A DNA stretch of 64,000 bases from Gloeocapsopsis dulcis. Lineage in GTDB: Bacteria; Cyanobacteriota; Cyanobacteriia; Cyanobacteriales; Chroococcidiopsidaceae. The position numbers and the translations under genes were made by a program. The notes beneath the pieces are model-generated. The model was not told the DNA's origin. It saw nothing but the letters and a program-made list of their open reading frames with translations, and did not search any database. Positions within the stretch are counted from its first letter, which is position 1; each line of letters opens with the position of its first letter. The stretch is from contig NZ_CP119968.1 of the NCBI RefSeq assembly GCF_032163395.1, positions 4,118,001 through 4,182,000 on the forward strand. The letters run 5' to 3'. Shown here one piece after another: positions 1-8,800 of the stretch.

Positions 1-195
1 ATAGAGATATCGAGCGTAGGGAATAGCATTTTGTATAAAAATCAATAGAAATTACCTAACTATCTCAATGCCAAATCGATACTAGGCTTATGTTAGAAAT
101 AGCAACTCTTTCAATTTCGGTATTGAACTAAATAACATAGGATTACACCACGTCATACCCTCAACCTATCTTGCACACTTTAAGAGAACAAAGTT

Positions 196-972
196 ATGGG
201 ATTATTTGATCGAATCAGTCGGGTTCTCAAGGCTAACCTCAACGACATGGTTAGCAAGGCAGAAGACCCTGAAAAAATGTTAGAACAGTCCCTGATAGAA
301 ATGCAGGAAGACTTAGTTCAACTACGTCAGAGTGTCGCCCAAGCGATCGCAGCACAAAAACGCACTGAGCAACAATATAATCAAGGTCAAAATGAAGCAA
401 ATAAGTGGCAGCGTAATGCCCAACTAGCACTGCAAAAAGGCGATGAAAATTTGGCACGCCAAGCACTTGAACGCAAGAAAAATTATGCAGAAACTGCCAA
501 TGCCTTACGCGGTAGCCTGGATCAGCAAACAAGTCAAATTGACTCACTCAAGAAAAACTTAATTGCTTTAGAAAGTAAAATTTCTGAAGCTAAAACGAAG
601 AAAGATATGCTCAAGGCACGCATTAGCGCAGCTAAAGCACAAGAACAACTTCAAGGTGCTGTTGGCAGAATGGGAACCAGTAGTGCCATGGCAGCATTTG
701 AACGGATGGAAGAAAAAGTAATGCTGCAAGAAGCCCGCGCCCAATCAGCAGCTGAGTTGGCGGGTGATAATCTTGAAAGTCAGTTTGCGGCTTTAGAAGC
801 CGGAAGTGATGTTGATGATGAATTAGCAGCCCTCAAAGCGCAAATGTCCCTTCCAGGAGGTTCACCGCAACAAGCATCGCTACCACCATCGGCTGAACAA
901 TCGTCTCCTCAATCTGAACAAGTTGTTGACGCAGAATTGGAGCAACTGAAAAAACAGCTAGATCAACTATAA
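196..972 (+). CDS. vipp1: VIPP1/IM30 (PspA family) membrane-remodelling protein
   Basis: ESCRT-III-like protein that binds the cytoplasmic face of plasma and thylakoid membranes and is needed for thylakoid maintenance. The 258-residue product begins with the amphipathic helix typical of the family (MGLFDRISRVLKANLNDMV). Charged coiled-coil helices follow to about residue 220. A Pro/Ser/Gln-rich linker then leads to a final helix (about 244-258, DAELEQLKKQLDQL). That extra C-terminal helix separates VIPP1 from bacterial PspA, which stops earlier. The start is the first ATG with no rival upstream. Family assignment is firm; the VIPP1 versus PspA choice rests on the C-terminal helix. Confidence 0.93.
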   Translation: MGLFDRISRVLKANLNDMVSKAEDPEKMLEQSLIEMQEDLVQLRQSVAQAIAAQKRTEQQYNQGQNEANKWQRNAQLALQKGDENLARQALERKKNYAETANALRGSLDQQTSQIDSLKKNLIALESKISEAKTKKDMLKARISAAKAQEQLQGAVGRMGTSSAMAAFERMEEKVMLQEARAQSAAELAGDNLESQFAALEAGSDVDDELAALKAQMSLPGGSPQQASLPPSAEQSSPQSEQVVDAELEQLKKQLDQL

Positions 973-1002
973 ACTTTAGCAATTATCAAATTGATCTGAG
1001 GC

Positions 1003-1046
1003 AAGCCTTGATAAGTACCTTAAATGTACAAGGTCAATCAGGGCTT
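1003..1046 (+). terminator. long hairpin downstream of vipp1
   Basis: AAGCCTTGAT (1003-1012) can pair with ATCAGGGCTT (1037-1046) over 10 bp including one G:U pair. An inner ACCTT/AAGGT stem (1017-1021 with 1030-1034) continues it. It lies 30 nt after the vipp1 stop. There is no clear T-run, so it may be a Rho-independent-like terminator or a 3' stabilising structure. Confidence 0.35.
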
Positions 1047-1157
1047 AGCTATTTCATCCCACAAATTTTGTCCTCTACAGTGTTTGTAGAGCTACAAAAC
1101 AAGTCAAAATACTGAAGAACCAGTAATTTTGTCCAATCTTGTTTAAACAATAACGCC

Positions 1158-1484
1158 ATGAGCAGCGTCACTGCAATATCAGATAAAGAATTTGAAACCG
1201 AAGTCTTGCAAGCAACCCAGCCAGTATTAGTTTACTTTTGGGCTTCCTGGTGTGGTCCTTGTCGTTTAATGTCACCAACAATTGATTGGGCAGCAACAAC
1301 TTATAGCGGCCTGAAAGTTGTCAAAATGGAAGTAGACCCCAACCCTGAAACTGTCAAGCAGTATCAAGTTGAAGGTGTACCTGCACTGCGACTCTTTCAA
1401 GATCAAGAAGTGCTAGAAGCTACCGAGGGTGTTATTCCCAAACAAAAATTGATCGATATTTTAGAAAGTCACTTGTCTACATAA
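1158..1484 (+). CDS. thioredoxin
   Basis: Small disulfide oxidoreductase of 108 residues, the normal length of a bacterial thioredoxin. The catalytic motif WCGPC is at residues 31-35 and the cis-proline loop is GVPALRLF (Pro75). The thioredoxin fold spans the whole protein and there is no signal peptide, so it acts in the cytoplasm. The sequence after the catalytic motif (RLMSPTIDW) departs from the classic TrxA sequence, suggesting one of the several cyanobacterial TrxA-like isoforms rather than the main m-type thioredoxin. It stands alone between vipp1 and an aminotransferase. Confidence 0.9.
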   Translation: MSSVTAISDKEFETEVLQATQPVLVYFWASWCGPCRLMSPTIDWAATTYSGLKVVKMEVDPNPETVKQYQVEGVPALRLFQDQEVLEATEGVIPKQKLIDILESHLST

Positions 1485-1580
1485 GATTAAATCAACACAG
1501 CTATATACTGCTGCGAGGAGTTCATCAATGATGTAATTCAAGATGAATAGCTCCACACCTGGTATAAAGCTCCTAAATTG

Positions 1581-1656
1581 TGAGTTATGAGCGAAATTCA
1601 AAACTCAAGACTTTGTATCAGGTTAACTCAAATTTCAAAACTCAAAACTCAAAACC
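1581..1656. repeat. TCAAAAC-type short tandem repeat tract
   Basis: AT-rich tract of near-repeats of AACTCAAAACTC, running up to the start codon of the aminotransferase gene. Similar tracts recur in this window near 39641, 41320, 42079, 49721 and 63006, all intergenic. It resembles the short tandemly repeated sequences known from cyanobacterial genomes. Confidence 0.7.
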
Positions 1657-1659
1657 TTT

Positions 1660-2847
1660 ATGGAGTTCGCCAAGCGTTTAGAATATCTCCAAACAAATGT
1701 CTTTGCAGATATGGATCAAGCAAAGGCAAGGGCAGCCGCAGATGGAAAAGACTTGATTGACTTGTCATTAGGATCTTCAGATCTTCCAGCCGCACCCCAT
1801 GTTCTTGATGCGATCGCTCAATCTTTGCCAGATCGCAGCACTCACGGTTATTTGCTATTTCACGGTACGCGGGCATTTCGGGAAGCCGCCGCAAGTTGGT
1901 ATACTCAAAAGTTTGGGATTCCTGTCGATCCGGAAACCGAAGTCCTACCGTTGATTGGTTCTCAAGAGGGTACAGCACATTTACCACTTGCGGTATTAAA
2001 TCCAGGTGATTTTGCTTTGTTACTCGATCCTGGCTATCCTTCACACGCTGGTGGCGTTTACTTAGCAAGTGGTCAAGTTTACCCCATGCCACTCAGGGAA
2101 GAAAATGGATTTTTGCCAGTATTTGCAGATATTCCGGCTCCCGTACTCGCACAGTCACGGATGATGGTACTAAGCTATCCCCATAATCCCACAAGTGCGA
2201 TCGCTCCTTTGGCATTCTTTCAAGAAGCTGTTGCGTTTTGTCAACAGCACAATCTTGTCTTAGTCCATGATTTTCCTTATGTCGATCTCGTCTTTACTCA
2301 AAAAACTCAAAATGCCCGATCGCTAGCACCCTCAATTTTCCAAGCCGATCCCGAAAAATCCTTATCAATTGAGTTCTTTACACTCTCCAAGTCATACAAT
2401 ATGGGCGGTTTTCGTGTTGGGTATGCGATCGGCAATGTGAAGCTGATTCGGGCACTACGCCAGGTCAAAGCTGCAGTTGATTTTAACCAATATCGCGGAA
2501 TTTTAAATGGCGCGATCGCTGCTCTAACTGGTTCGCAGACTCAAGTTGCAACGGTAGTCGATACTTTCCGGCAGCGACGTGATGCGTTTATTAATGCTTT
2601 GCATCGCATCAACTGGCAAGTTCCTACTCCAGATGCCACAATGTATGTCTGGGCAAAGCTACCCAAATCACAGGACGATTCTATCAAGTTTTGTACTCAA
2701 CTGGTTGAAGCTACAGGTGTCGCCGCCTCTCCTGGTGCTGGCTTTGGTAAATTTGGCGAAGGTTATGTCCGATTTGCTTTAGTACATGACCCTACTATAT
2801 TAGAAACATCTGTTGACCGAATTGAAATGTTTTTACATTCTCTTTAA
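1660..2847 (+). CDS. class I/II PLP-dependent aminotransferase (DapL/DapC-like)
   Basis: Fold-type I aminotransferase of 395 residues. The PLP lysine lies in TLSKSYNMGGFRVG (about Lys244). The substrate-domain features SLGSSDLP near the N-terminus and SYPHNPTSAI mid-protein are also present. The sequence is closest in character to LL-diaminopimelate/succinyl-diaminopimelate aminotransferases, but these annotations spread widely through the family and the true substrate cannot be read from sequence. The ATG used follows a TCAAAAC repeat tract and has no visible Shine-Dalgarno sequence. The N-terminal residues MEFAKRLEYLQTNVFADMD look native to the family, which supports this start. Confidence 0.85.
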   Translation: MEFAKRLEYLQTNVFADMDQAKARAAADGKDLIDLSLGSSDLPAAPHVLDAIAQSLPDRSTHGYLLFHGTRAFREAAASWYTQKFGIPVDPETEVLPLIGSQEGTAHLPLAVLNPGDFALLLDPGYPSHAGGVYLASGQVYPMPLREENGFLPVFADIPAPVLAQSRMMVLSYPHNPTSAIAPLAFFQEAVAFCQQHNLVLVHDFPYVDLVFTQKTQNARSLAPSIFQADPEKSLSIEFFTLSKSYNMGGFRVGYAIGNVKLIRALRQVKAAVDFNQYRGILNGAIAALTGSQTQVATVVDTFRQRRDAFINALHRINWQVPTPDATMYVWAKLPKSQDDSIKFCTQLVEATGVAASPGAGFGKFGEGYVRFALVHDPTILETSVDRIEMFLHSL

Positions 2848-2941
2848 ATAAAGATAAAAAAATAGTAAATATTTTTCTATGTTTAATAAATTCTCAAGAA
2901 AACATGGTAAGTCTATGGCACGAGGAGAAATCTTTTTATAA

Positions 2942-3418
2942 ATGCTACGGTTAGAAACCACCATATCCCAAAAAAAGCTTGTGAGCAGCTATCAGGAAAG
3001 TTCTACAGATGACGCAGGTGATGTAATTCCATCCTCTACTACCCGTACCAAAATTCTCATCGTAGAGGATAATGATTTGAATCGCCAAATGCTTGATGAT
3101 TATCTAAGTTTTTGTGGTTATGAGATATTAAGTTTAGCCGATGGCACTTGCTTTTTTCAAAAAATGGCAGAGTTTCAACCCCAACTTGTTTTGCTGGACT
3201 TAAAGTTACCAGATATTGATGGATATAGCTTACTTGAGAAAATTCAGCAAAGGAACGACTGGCGGCATCTTCCCATATTTGTTGTTTCTGCCTTTGCTTT
3301 CAGTGCAGATCAACAACGTGCATTAAGGTTAGGAGCAAAACGATATTTTGTTAAGCCAGTGAATTTGACAGAGCTAAAACAAGCGATTAGCAAAGAATTA
3401 TCGGCTTTTAATCAATAA
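2942..3418 (+). CDS. stand-alone response regulator receiver protein
   Basis: 158 residues: a Ser/Thr-rich N-terminal extension of about 36 residues, then a single CheY-like receiver domain. The acidic pair is in ILIVEDNDLNR, the phospho-acceptor is Asp86 in LLDLKLPDIDG, and the conserved lysine is Lys138 in YFVKPVN. No output domain follows, so it probably relays phosphate or binds a partner. No histidine kinase gene is adjacent; the partner is unknown. The next gene, on the opposite strand, encodes a small coiled-coil protein. Confidence 0.88.
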   Translation: MLRLETTISQKKLVSSYQESSTDDAGDVIPSSTTRTKILIVEDNDLNRQMLDDYLSFCGYEILSLADGTCFFQKMAEFQPQLVLLDLKLPDIDGYSLLEKIQQRNDWRHLPIFVVSAFAFSADQQRALRLGAKRYFVKPVNLTELKQAISKELSAFNQ

Positions 3419-3434
3419 AATAGTTTATTTTCGG

Positions 3435-3614
3435 TTATTTTGCCTTCTCTTCGCTAATAAATTCTTCTACTGTTTGGCTAAGGTTTTGCAGATCTTTGCT
3501 GACACTAGCAATATTTGCTTCTAGTTGTGCCAGTAATAGAACTGTTGTTTGCAGTTGATTGAGACTGCTATCAAGTGTGCTGCGATATTGAGATTCAAAT
3601 TCTTCCAAATTCAT
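3435..3614 (-). CDS. small coiled-coil protein, 59 residues
   Basis: A complete ORF from ATG (complement of 3612-3614) to TAA (complement of 3435-3437), read directly from the sequence. The product starts MNLEEFESQYRSTLDSSLNQ and ends EEFISEEKAK. It is acidic, has no Cys, and shows a heptad-like pattern of Leu, Ile and Val that predicts one long helix. Its 3' end faces the response regulator gene 16 nt away, so the two converge. Function unknown. The clean amphipathic pattern and coding-like composition argue that it is real, but homologues could not be searched. Confidence 0.6.
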   Translation of the reverse strand: MNLEEFESQYRSTLDSSLNQLQTTVLLLAQLEANIASVSKDLQNLSQTVEEFISEEKAK

Positions 3615-4098
3615 GGCTATGCTTTAAAATGTCGTGAAGATTACAAGTATAAAAGTTTATATTTTAGTTTCTAAATACTAATTTAGGCTTTAGCAAAAAA
3701 AATGTCAGTCTTACTTGCTCCTACTTGCGATAATTTCACGTTTGCAAGCCTGAATTTGACAGCAACTTTAAACGTAAGGTTTTCAAGTATTATATCAAAC
3801 CAGACTTCAAATTAAAATCAGTATTTTTACCAAAAAGCTGAACGGCAAAATGCTGTGGTTCGCCCTAGGATTGATATAGGGAAATCAGTAAATCCGCATA
3901 ATTCAACTGAAAATACCAATTATTAGAATTATGAGTCAAGGTTCAGCAGTCAAAAGTTATTTCTCAAGTTTTTTGATAACCTGCGATTTTCATCGTCAAT
4001 CAGTAAGTAAGATTACAAATTCTTCCAATAAAAACAGATACAGCTTCTCTAACTAGCTAAAAGTGTAATTTAACGCATCTTCAATTCTCTGACTAACA
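3615..4098. other. intergenic region upstream of uvrC
   Basis: About 480 nt of AT-rich sequence. Short ORFs here (the longest seen about 38 codons near 3702) lack coding character. A fragment near 3931 resembles the GAGTTATGAG/AACTCAAAACTC repeat family. It presumably holds the uvrC promoter and the promoter of the small minus-strand gene; no RNA gene was recognised. Confidence 0.5.
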
Positions 4099-6000
4099 AT
4101 GACCTCGGATACACTGCCAGAAAAAACACCAGTTACTAAAGCACTGCCACTCGTCAAAGAACCAGAACGTTTGGCACAGCGTTTGAAAGAAATTCCTGCC
4201 GAGCCAGGTGTATATTTGATGCGTGATGCCAGCGATCGCATTATGTATATTGGCAAATCACGGAAACTGCGATCGCGTGTACGTTCCTACTTTCGCGAAT
4301 CACAGAAATTGAGCGATCGCATCGCGATGATGGTACGGCAAGTCACGGAAATTGAATTTATCGTCACGGATACTGAAACTGAAGCTTTAGCCCTTGAAGC
4401 CAACTTAATCAAGCAGCACCAGCCGTATTTTAACGTCTTGCTCAAAGATGATAAGAAGTATCCTTACGTCTGTATTACCTGGTCAGAAGAATATCCGCGA
4501 ATTTTTATCACGCGCAATCGCCGTCAAGGTAAAAAAGAAGATAAGTTCTATGGTCCCTACACTGACTCGCGGTTGTTACGCACTATCTTGCGTTTGTCTA
4601 AACGGATTTTTGCTTTACGACAACGACCGCAACCACTGTTTAAAGATCGCCCGTGTCTCAACTATGATTTAGGGCGCTGTCCTGGGGTGTGTCAACAGTT
4701 AATTACTCCCGAAGAATACCATAAAACTGTCCAAAAGGTAGCAATGGTATTTCAAGGCAGAACCCAGGAACTGATTGATATTCTCACTGAACAAATGCAT
4801 AAATCAGCAGAAGCACTGAATTTTGAATCAGCAGCCCGCATTCGCGATCAGATTACTGGGTTAAAGTCGCTAGGTGCAGAACAAAAGGTATCGTTGCCCG
4901 ATGATACTATATCGCGCGATGCGATCGCCCTAGCAGCAGATGAAAACCATGCTTGTGTACAGCTATTTCAAATTCGTGCGGGACAATTAGTGGGACGTTT
5001 AGGATTTGTCGCAGATGCTCATGCTGAACCTGGTGCAATTTTACAACGGGTATTAGAGGAGCATTATCAAACGGCTGATTCAGTCGAGATTCCCATCGAG
5101 ATTGTGGTGCAACATGAGTTACCCGATGCCGAAATGTTAGCAAGCGTATTAAGCGATCGCAAAGGGCGGAAAGTAACGATCGTCGCACCGCAGCGGGCAG
5201 TTAAAGCTGAATTGATTGAGATGGTAGAACGTAATGCAGAATATGAATTGCAGCGAACACAGAAATTGAGCGATCGCAATACGCAAGCGCTGGAGGATCT
5301 GGCAGCCATTGTTGACTTACCTGATATTCCACACCGTATCGAAGGATATGACATTTCCCATATCCAAGGCTCAAATGCTGTAGCCTCTCAAGTCGTCTTT
5401 ATTGATGGTTTACCAGCAAAACAGTACTATCGCCACTATAAAATTAAGAATCCGACAGTCACATCTGGTCACTCAGATGATTTTGCCAGTCTTGCGGAAG
5501 TGATTCAGCGCCGTTTCCGTAAATATGCCGAAGATCCGCAACTACAACGCATAGGCAATCCTGATTGGCCCGATCTTGTGATGATTGATGGTGGTAAGGG
5601 ACAGTTATCATCAGTTGTCGCTGTGTTGCAAGAAATGAATTTGATGGAGGAGTTACGGGTTGTTAGTCTTGCTAAGCAACGCGAAGAGATTTTCTTACCA
5701 GGTGAATCGCAACCGCTATCGACAGAAGCTGAACAGCCAGGAGTACAACTTTTGCGGCGCTTACGCGATGAAGCACACCGCTTTGCTGTAACATTCCATC
5801 GTCAGCAGCGGAGTGACAAATTACGGCGATCACGCTTAGACGAAATTCCTGGTTTGGGGTATCACCGCCAAAAGCAACTCTTAGCTCATTTCCGCTCGAT
5901 TGACTACATTCGTCAAGCTACCCCTGAGCAATTAGCAAATGCTCCAGGAATTGGTCCTCACTTAGCTCAAGAAATTTATAATTATTTTCATCCCTCTTAA
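4099..6000 (+). CDS. uvrC: excinuclease ABC subunit C
   Basis: Makes the dual incision in nucleotide excision repair with UvrA and UvrB. The 633-residue protein shows an N-terminal GIY-YIG nuclease domain (PGVYLMRD at about residue 36 and [13 protein letters not shown] about 15 residues on). The central four-residue-spaced Cys region includes [17 protein letters not shown]/UvrB-binding segment lies near residue 230. The C-terminal RNase H-like nuclease has [10 protein letters not shown] and MIDGGKGQL. Tandem helix-hairpin-helix motifs close the protein ([25 protein letters not shown]). Length is normal. It carries six HIP1 palindromes, the typical density for this genome and a useful contrast with the cluster at 10-17 kb. 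Confidence 0.97.
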   Translation: MTSDTLPEKTPVTKALPLVKEPERLAQRLKEIPAEPGVYLMRDASDRIMYIGKSRKLRSRVRSYFRESQKLSDRIAMMVRQVTEIEFIVTDTETEALALEANLIKQHQPYFNVLLKDDKKYPYVCITWSEEYPRIFITRNRRQGKKEDKFYGPYTDSRLLRTILRLSKRIFALRQRPQPLFKDRPCLNYDLGRCPGVCQQLITPEEYHKTVQKVAMVFQGRTQELIDILTEQMHKSAEALNFESAARIRDQITGLKSLGAEQKVSLPDDTISRDAIALAADENHACVQLFQIRAGQLVGRLGFVADAHAEPGAILQRVLEEHYQTADSVEIPIEIVVQHELPDAEMLASVLSDRKGRKVTIVAPQRAVKAELIEMVERNAEYELQRTQKLSDRNTQALEDLAAIVDLPDIPHRIEGYDISHIQGSNAVASQVVFIDGLPAKQYYRHYKIKNPTVTSGHSDDFASLAEVIQRRFRKYAEDPQLQRIGNPDWPDLVMIDGGKGQLSSVVAVLQEMNLMEELRVVSLAKQREEIFLPGESQPLSTEAEQPGVQLLRRLRDEAHRFAVTFHRQQRSDKLRRSRLDEIPGLGYHRQKQLLAHFRSIDYIRQATPEQLANAPGIGPHLAQEIYNYFHPS

Positions 6001-6031
6001 GGTAGAAATAATCTACTGGATTTTTAGTAAC

Positions 6032-6067
6032 TGCTGATGTACTGAATATCAGCATTTCCAGTTTTTT
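6032..6067 (+). terminator. putative uvrC terminator
   Basis: TGCTGAT (6032-6038) pairs with ATCAGCA (6048-6054) with a 9-nt loop. The run TTTCCAGTTTTTT follows. It lies 31 nt after the uvrC stop codon. Confidence 0.45.
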
Positions 6068-6505
6068 ATGACTAGCTAATCTATCCTCAGACAGAGTCAA
6101 AAGCTTAAGTAAATATTAAATATCTATAGGGAAAGCCTACCATAAGGCAAAGTAGAAGTTGTTTTGTTATGTAGATAACATTCTTTGTTAAATAATTTAA
6201 TTAAGGTTAAATTGCTACACTAATTAGATTAAAACAGTACAATTCAAAAGAAATGTCATCGGGGATCAGCAAGAATAAAAGTAAATTGTAATTCTTCTTA
6301 TTAATTTTTACGCCCAAAGTGATATGACAACTTCCCGTATGCAATGGCAATCTGTAATAATATAGGAAACATGTATTTCTTAAATAGATAGAGCATAACT
6401 TATCTACTAATTTAAGATTTGTTGCCTTTTGTTTAATCCTGTATATTCACTGAGTTACCTAGTTTAATTTTCTTTTTAAAAACTGCTTGCTTCAAGAGGT
6501 TTAAA
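6068..6505. other. AT-rich intergenic region
   Basis: About 440 nt without an ORF of coding character and without a recognised RNA or repeat. It contains several TATAAT-like hexamers. It should hold the promoter of the zinc-ribbon gene that follows; GAGG at 6496-6499 is a plausible ribosome-binding site for it. Confidence 0.45.
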
Positions 6506-6850
6506 ATGCTTGTACAAAAAATTCGGTGTCCTAACTGCGGTAGTGAAGCCGAGCGCCACCACATTACCCAAAGCAGTTTAATTCGGACACAGTGTTCCTG
6601 CTGCGATTACTTGATGGTGACTTGTGCTGAAACAGGTAAAGTAATAGAAGCTTACGCTCCAGGTGTTGACGCCCGTAGTTTAAGATTGCGTTGTCCGCAG
6701 TTGTCCACAAGCAGCATCAGCCTCCAAACCACGCGAGTAACGCACGCTAACCGCAATCTGATGTTGATGCAAGACGTCAACGAAAGCTTGAATCCCTCGA
6801 AAACTGGGGCGTTGATAGCTCGCTTCCCGAATGGGGTTATAAGGGATTAA
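6506..6850 (+). CDS. small zinc-ribbon protein, C-terminus extended antisense to rlmN
   Basis: The first 58 residues form a compact four-cysteine zinc ribbon: [13 protein letters not shown], then [11 protein letters not shown]. They are followed by [12 protein letters not shown], a pattern familiar from short (about 60-residue) cyanobacterial proteins sometimes mislabelled as PriA. Here the ORF reads on for about 55 residues, all of them opposite the rlmN 3' end and of non-native composition. A TAA in the +1 frame at 6681-6683 would end the protein at the expected length. The extension therefore looks like a lost stop or a one-base frameshift (biological or sequencing). Function unknown; nucleic-acid binding is only a guess. 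Confidence 0.7.
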   Translation: MLVQKIRCPNCGSEAERHHITQSSLIRTQCSCCDYLMVTCAETGKVIEAYAPGVDARSLRLRCPQLSTSSISLQTTRVTHANRNLMLMQDVNESLNPSKTGALIARFPNGVIRD

Positions 6851-7753
6851 GTTAACGTGAGTTTGAAAACCCCGTAGCAGCTGAGCTAGCTCGGCTGCTT
6901 GTTTTGTACTATCATTAACTCCAGCAAGGAGAATATATTCAAAAGTAATCCGGCGACTTGTTATTTGTACGTATTGGCGGCATTCGTTGATGAGATTCTC
7001 TAAGGGGTAATGAGACGCACTCGGAATCAGTTTTTCTCGCAATGCTTGATTAGTAGCATGCAGGCTGACCGCAAGCGTTACTTGTAGTTGATGCTGTGCC
7101 AAGCGTAAAATATGTCCAGGAATGCCAACTGTAGAAAGCGTCATCCAGCGCTGTCCAATACCGACATCTTGATTGAGCGATTTGATGGCGGCAACAACAT
7201 TGGGAGTATTAAGTAACGGTTCACCCATACCCATGAAAACAAGATGACTGACACGTCGTTGAAAATCTTCTTGAACCGTGAGAACTTGATCGATAATTTC
7301 GTGTGCGGCTAAGTTACGCATAAAGCCGCCTTTCCCCGTAGCACAAAAATCACACGCCATCGGGCAACCAACTTGCGTAGAAACACAAACCGTCAAGCGC
7401 TTTTCGGTAGGAATACCGACAGTTTCAACGATCTTGCCATCAGCAAGCTGTAGGAGATACTTGACAGTTTCATCCGGTGCGACAGAACGATAATGGATTT
7501 GCGATCGCCCGATCGCAACATCAGCAACCGCAGCACGCCATGTTTTGGGAAATACAGAGATATCTGTCAGCGATCGCACGCCTTTTTTGTAAATCCATTC
7601 GTATAGCTGTCGCCCGCGATATGCGGGTTGTCCCTGAGAAACTACCCAGTCAGTCAACTCAGATAAACTTAAACCTAGCAGGGGAGAATCTAGATGCTTC
7701 TGTTGCGTTGTCAGTGTAGCTTCTAGCTCACGATCAATACTTTTACTGCCCAT
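6680..7753 (-). CDS. rlmN: 23S rRNA (adenine2503-C2)/tRNA methyltransferase
   Basis: Radical-SAM enzyme that methylates C2 of A2503 in 23S rRNA and A37 in some tRNAs. The 357-residue product carries the iron-sulfur motif CPMACDFC (Cys130, 134, 137). It also has two catalytic cysteines, Cys123 (LTVCVSTQ) and Cys349 in the family's terminal segment [18 protein letters not shown], the SAM-contact motif, is also present. The C-terminus is normal, so its 171-nt antisense overlap with the zinc-ribbon gene comes from that gene's extension. Start ATG at 7753 fits the family's N-terminal domain. Confidence 0.96.
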   Translation of the reverse strand: MGSKSIDRELEATLTTQQKHLDSPLLGLSLSELTDWVVSQGQPAYRGRQLYEWIYKKGVRSLTDISVFPKTWRAAVADVAIGRSQIHYRSVAPDETVKYLLQLADGKIVETVGIPTEKRLTVCVSTQVGCPMACDFCATGKGGFMRNLAAHEIIDQVLTVQEDFQRRVSHLVFMGMGEPLLNTPNVVAAIKSLNQDVGIGQRWMTLSTVGIPGHILRLAQHQLQVTLAVSLHATNQALREKLIPSASHYPLENLINECRQYVQITSRRITFEYILLAGVNDSTKQAAELAQLLRGFQTHVNLIPYNPIREASYQRPSFRGIQAFVDVLHQHQIAVSVRYSRGLEADAACGQLRTTQS

Positions 7754-7899
7754 AATTGAATTTTAGCTTGCAACAAGCTTGTTATTGAAATAGCTTTAGT
7801 TCGACATATACGACGTTAACGTAATTTCACTACTTCCGATTGCAACTTCCCTCGCTCCTCTTATGATGATCTAGTAACAACCAATTCAAAGTGTTGCTA

Positions 7900-8772
7900 A
7901 TGACACCAGCTATTCTCCCTTTAGCACAGTTTGCTTCTCCTGGTCCAATTTTCATCAATATTGGACCAATCACAATTCGCTGGTATGGCTTACTGATTGC
8001 TTCAGCCGTATTGATTGGAATTACGCTTTCCCAGTATCTTGCCAAGCAACGCAAAGTCAATCCTGATTTAATTGGTGACTTGGCCATTTGGTTAGTCATT
8101 GGGGCAATTCCTGCTGCCCGTTTATACTATGTTTTGTTTGAGTGGTCAGAATACGCCCAAAATCCAGAACGAATTGTTGCAATTTGGCAAGGCGGCATTG
8201 CAATTCATGGGGCAATTCTTGGTGGAATGCTTGCCGCTTTAATTTTTGCCCGTATCCGGCGAATTTCCTTTTGGCAGTTAGCCGATTTAGTTGCTCCATC
8301 ACTTATTTTAGGACAGGCGATCGGACGTTGGGGTAACTTTTTCAACTCCGAAGCTTTTGGCAATCCGACAAATTTGCCTTGGAGACTGTATATCCCTCCC
8401 GAAATGCGTCCGCCAGAATTTGCCAATTTTGCTTACTTCCATCCCACCTTCTTGTATGAATCTCTGTGGAATTTGATGGTATTTGCATTGTTGATAACTC
8501 TATTTTTTAGAGATGTGCAGGGTAAGCAACGCTTGAAAACTGGCACACTATTTCTTATTTATCTCGTCGCCTACAGCCTTGGACGAGTGTGGATTGAAGG
8601 GTTGCGTACTGATAGTTTGATGCTAGGACCTCTACGCATGGCACAGGTAGTGAGTTTAACAGGAATCGCAATCGGATTAGCAGGCTTGGTATGGCTGTAC
8701 GTCTACAAACGTGCTTTACCTGATGTGGTGGAAGGAGGGGCGAGGGGCGAGGGGCGAGGGGCGAGGGAGTAG
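7900..8772 (+). CDS. lgt: phosphatidylglycerol--prolipoprotein diacylglyceryl transferase
   Basis: Integral inner-membrane enzyme that transfers diacylglyceryl from phosphatidylglycerol to the lipobox cysteine of prelipoproteins. About seven membrane segments are visible. Family signatures are [24 protein letters not shown] and the Lgt motif [14 protein letters not shown] chose the ATG at 7900; an in-frame GTG lies three codons earlier. The C-terminus ends [12 protein letters not shown], encoded by a GAGGGGC repeat rather than by ancestral sequence, so the native tail probably ended a few residues earlier. Psb27 at 37.9 kb is one likely substrate. Confidence 0.95.
   Translation: MTPAILPLAQFASPGPIFINIGPITIRWYGLLIASAVLIGITLSQYLAKQRKVNPDLIGDLAIWLVIGAIPAARLYYVLFEWSEYAQNPERIVAIWQGGIAIHGAILGGMLAALIFARIRRISFWQLADLVAPSLILGQAIGRWGNFFNSEAFGNPTNLPWRLYIPPEMRPPEFANFAYFHPTFLYESLWNLMVFALLITLFFRDVQGKQRLKTGTLFLIYLVAYSLGRVWIEGLRTDSLMLGPLRMAQVVSLTGIAIGLAGLVWLYVYKRALPDVVEGGARGEGRGARE
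8735..8768. repeat. GAGGGGC heptamer repeat within the lgt 3' end
   Basis: Four perfect copies of GAGGGGC (8735-8762) plus a partial fifth. They encode the last dozen residues of Lgt. Similar GAGGGGTCAGGGA-type sequence occurs intergenically near 28349, 37707 and 49701. Confidence 0.85.
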
Positions 8773-8800
8773 AATCAATATTCTATAATCACGTTTACTA

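Noticed and set aside
251-547. 98-codon minus-strand ORF inside vipp1
   Set aside because: Antisense shadow of a clearly coding gene; its composition is that of the complement.
1658-2092. 144-codon minus-strand ORF inside the aminotransferase gene
   Set aside because: Entirely antisense to a recognised gene, with no family features.
5918-6100. 60-codon minus-strand ORF at the end of uvrC
   Set aside because: Crosses the uvrC terminator hairpin and the coding 3' end in antisense; no family resemblance.
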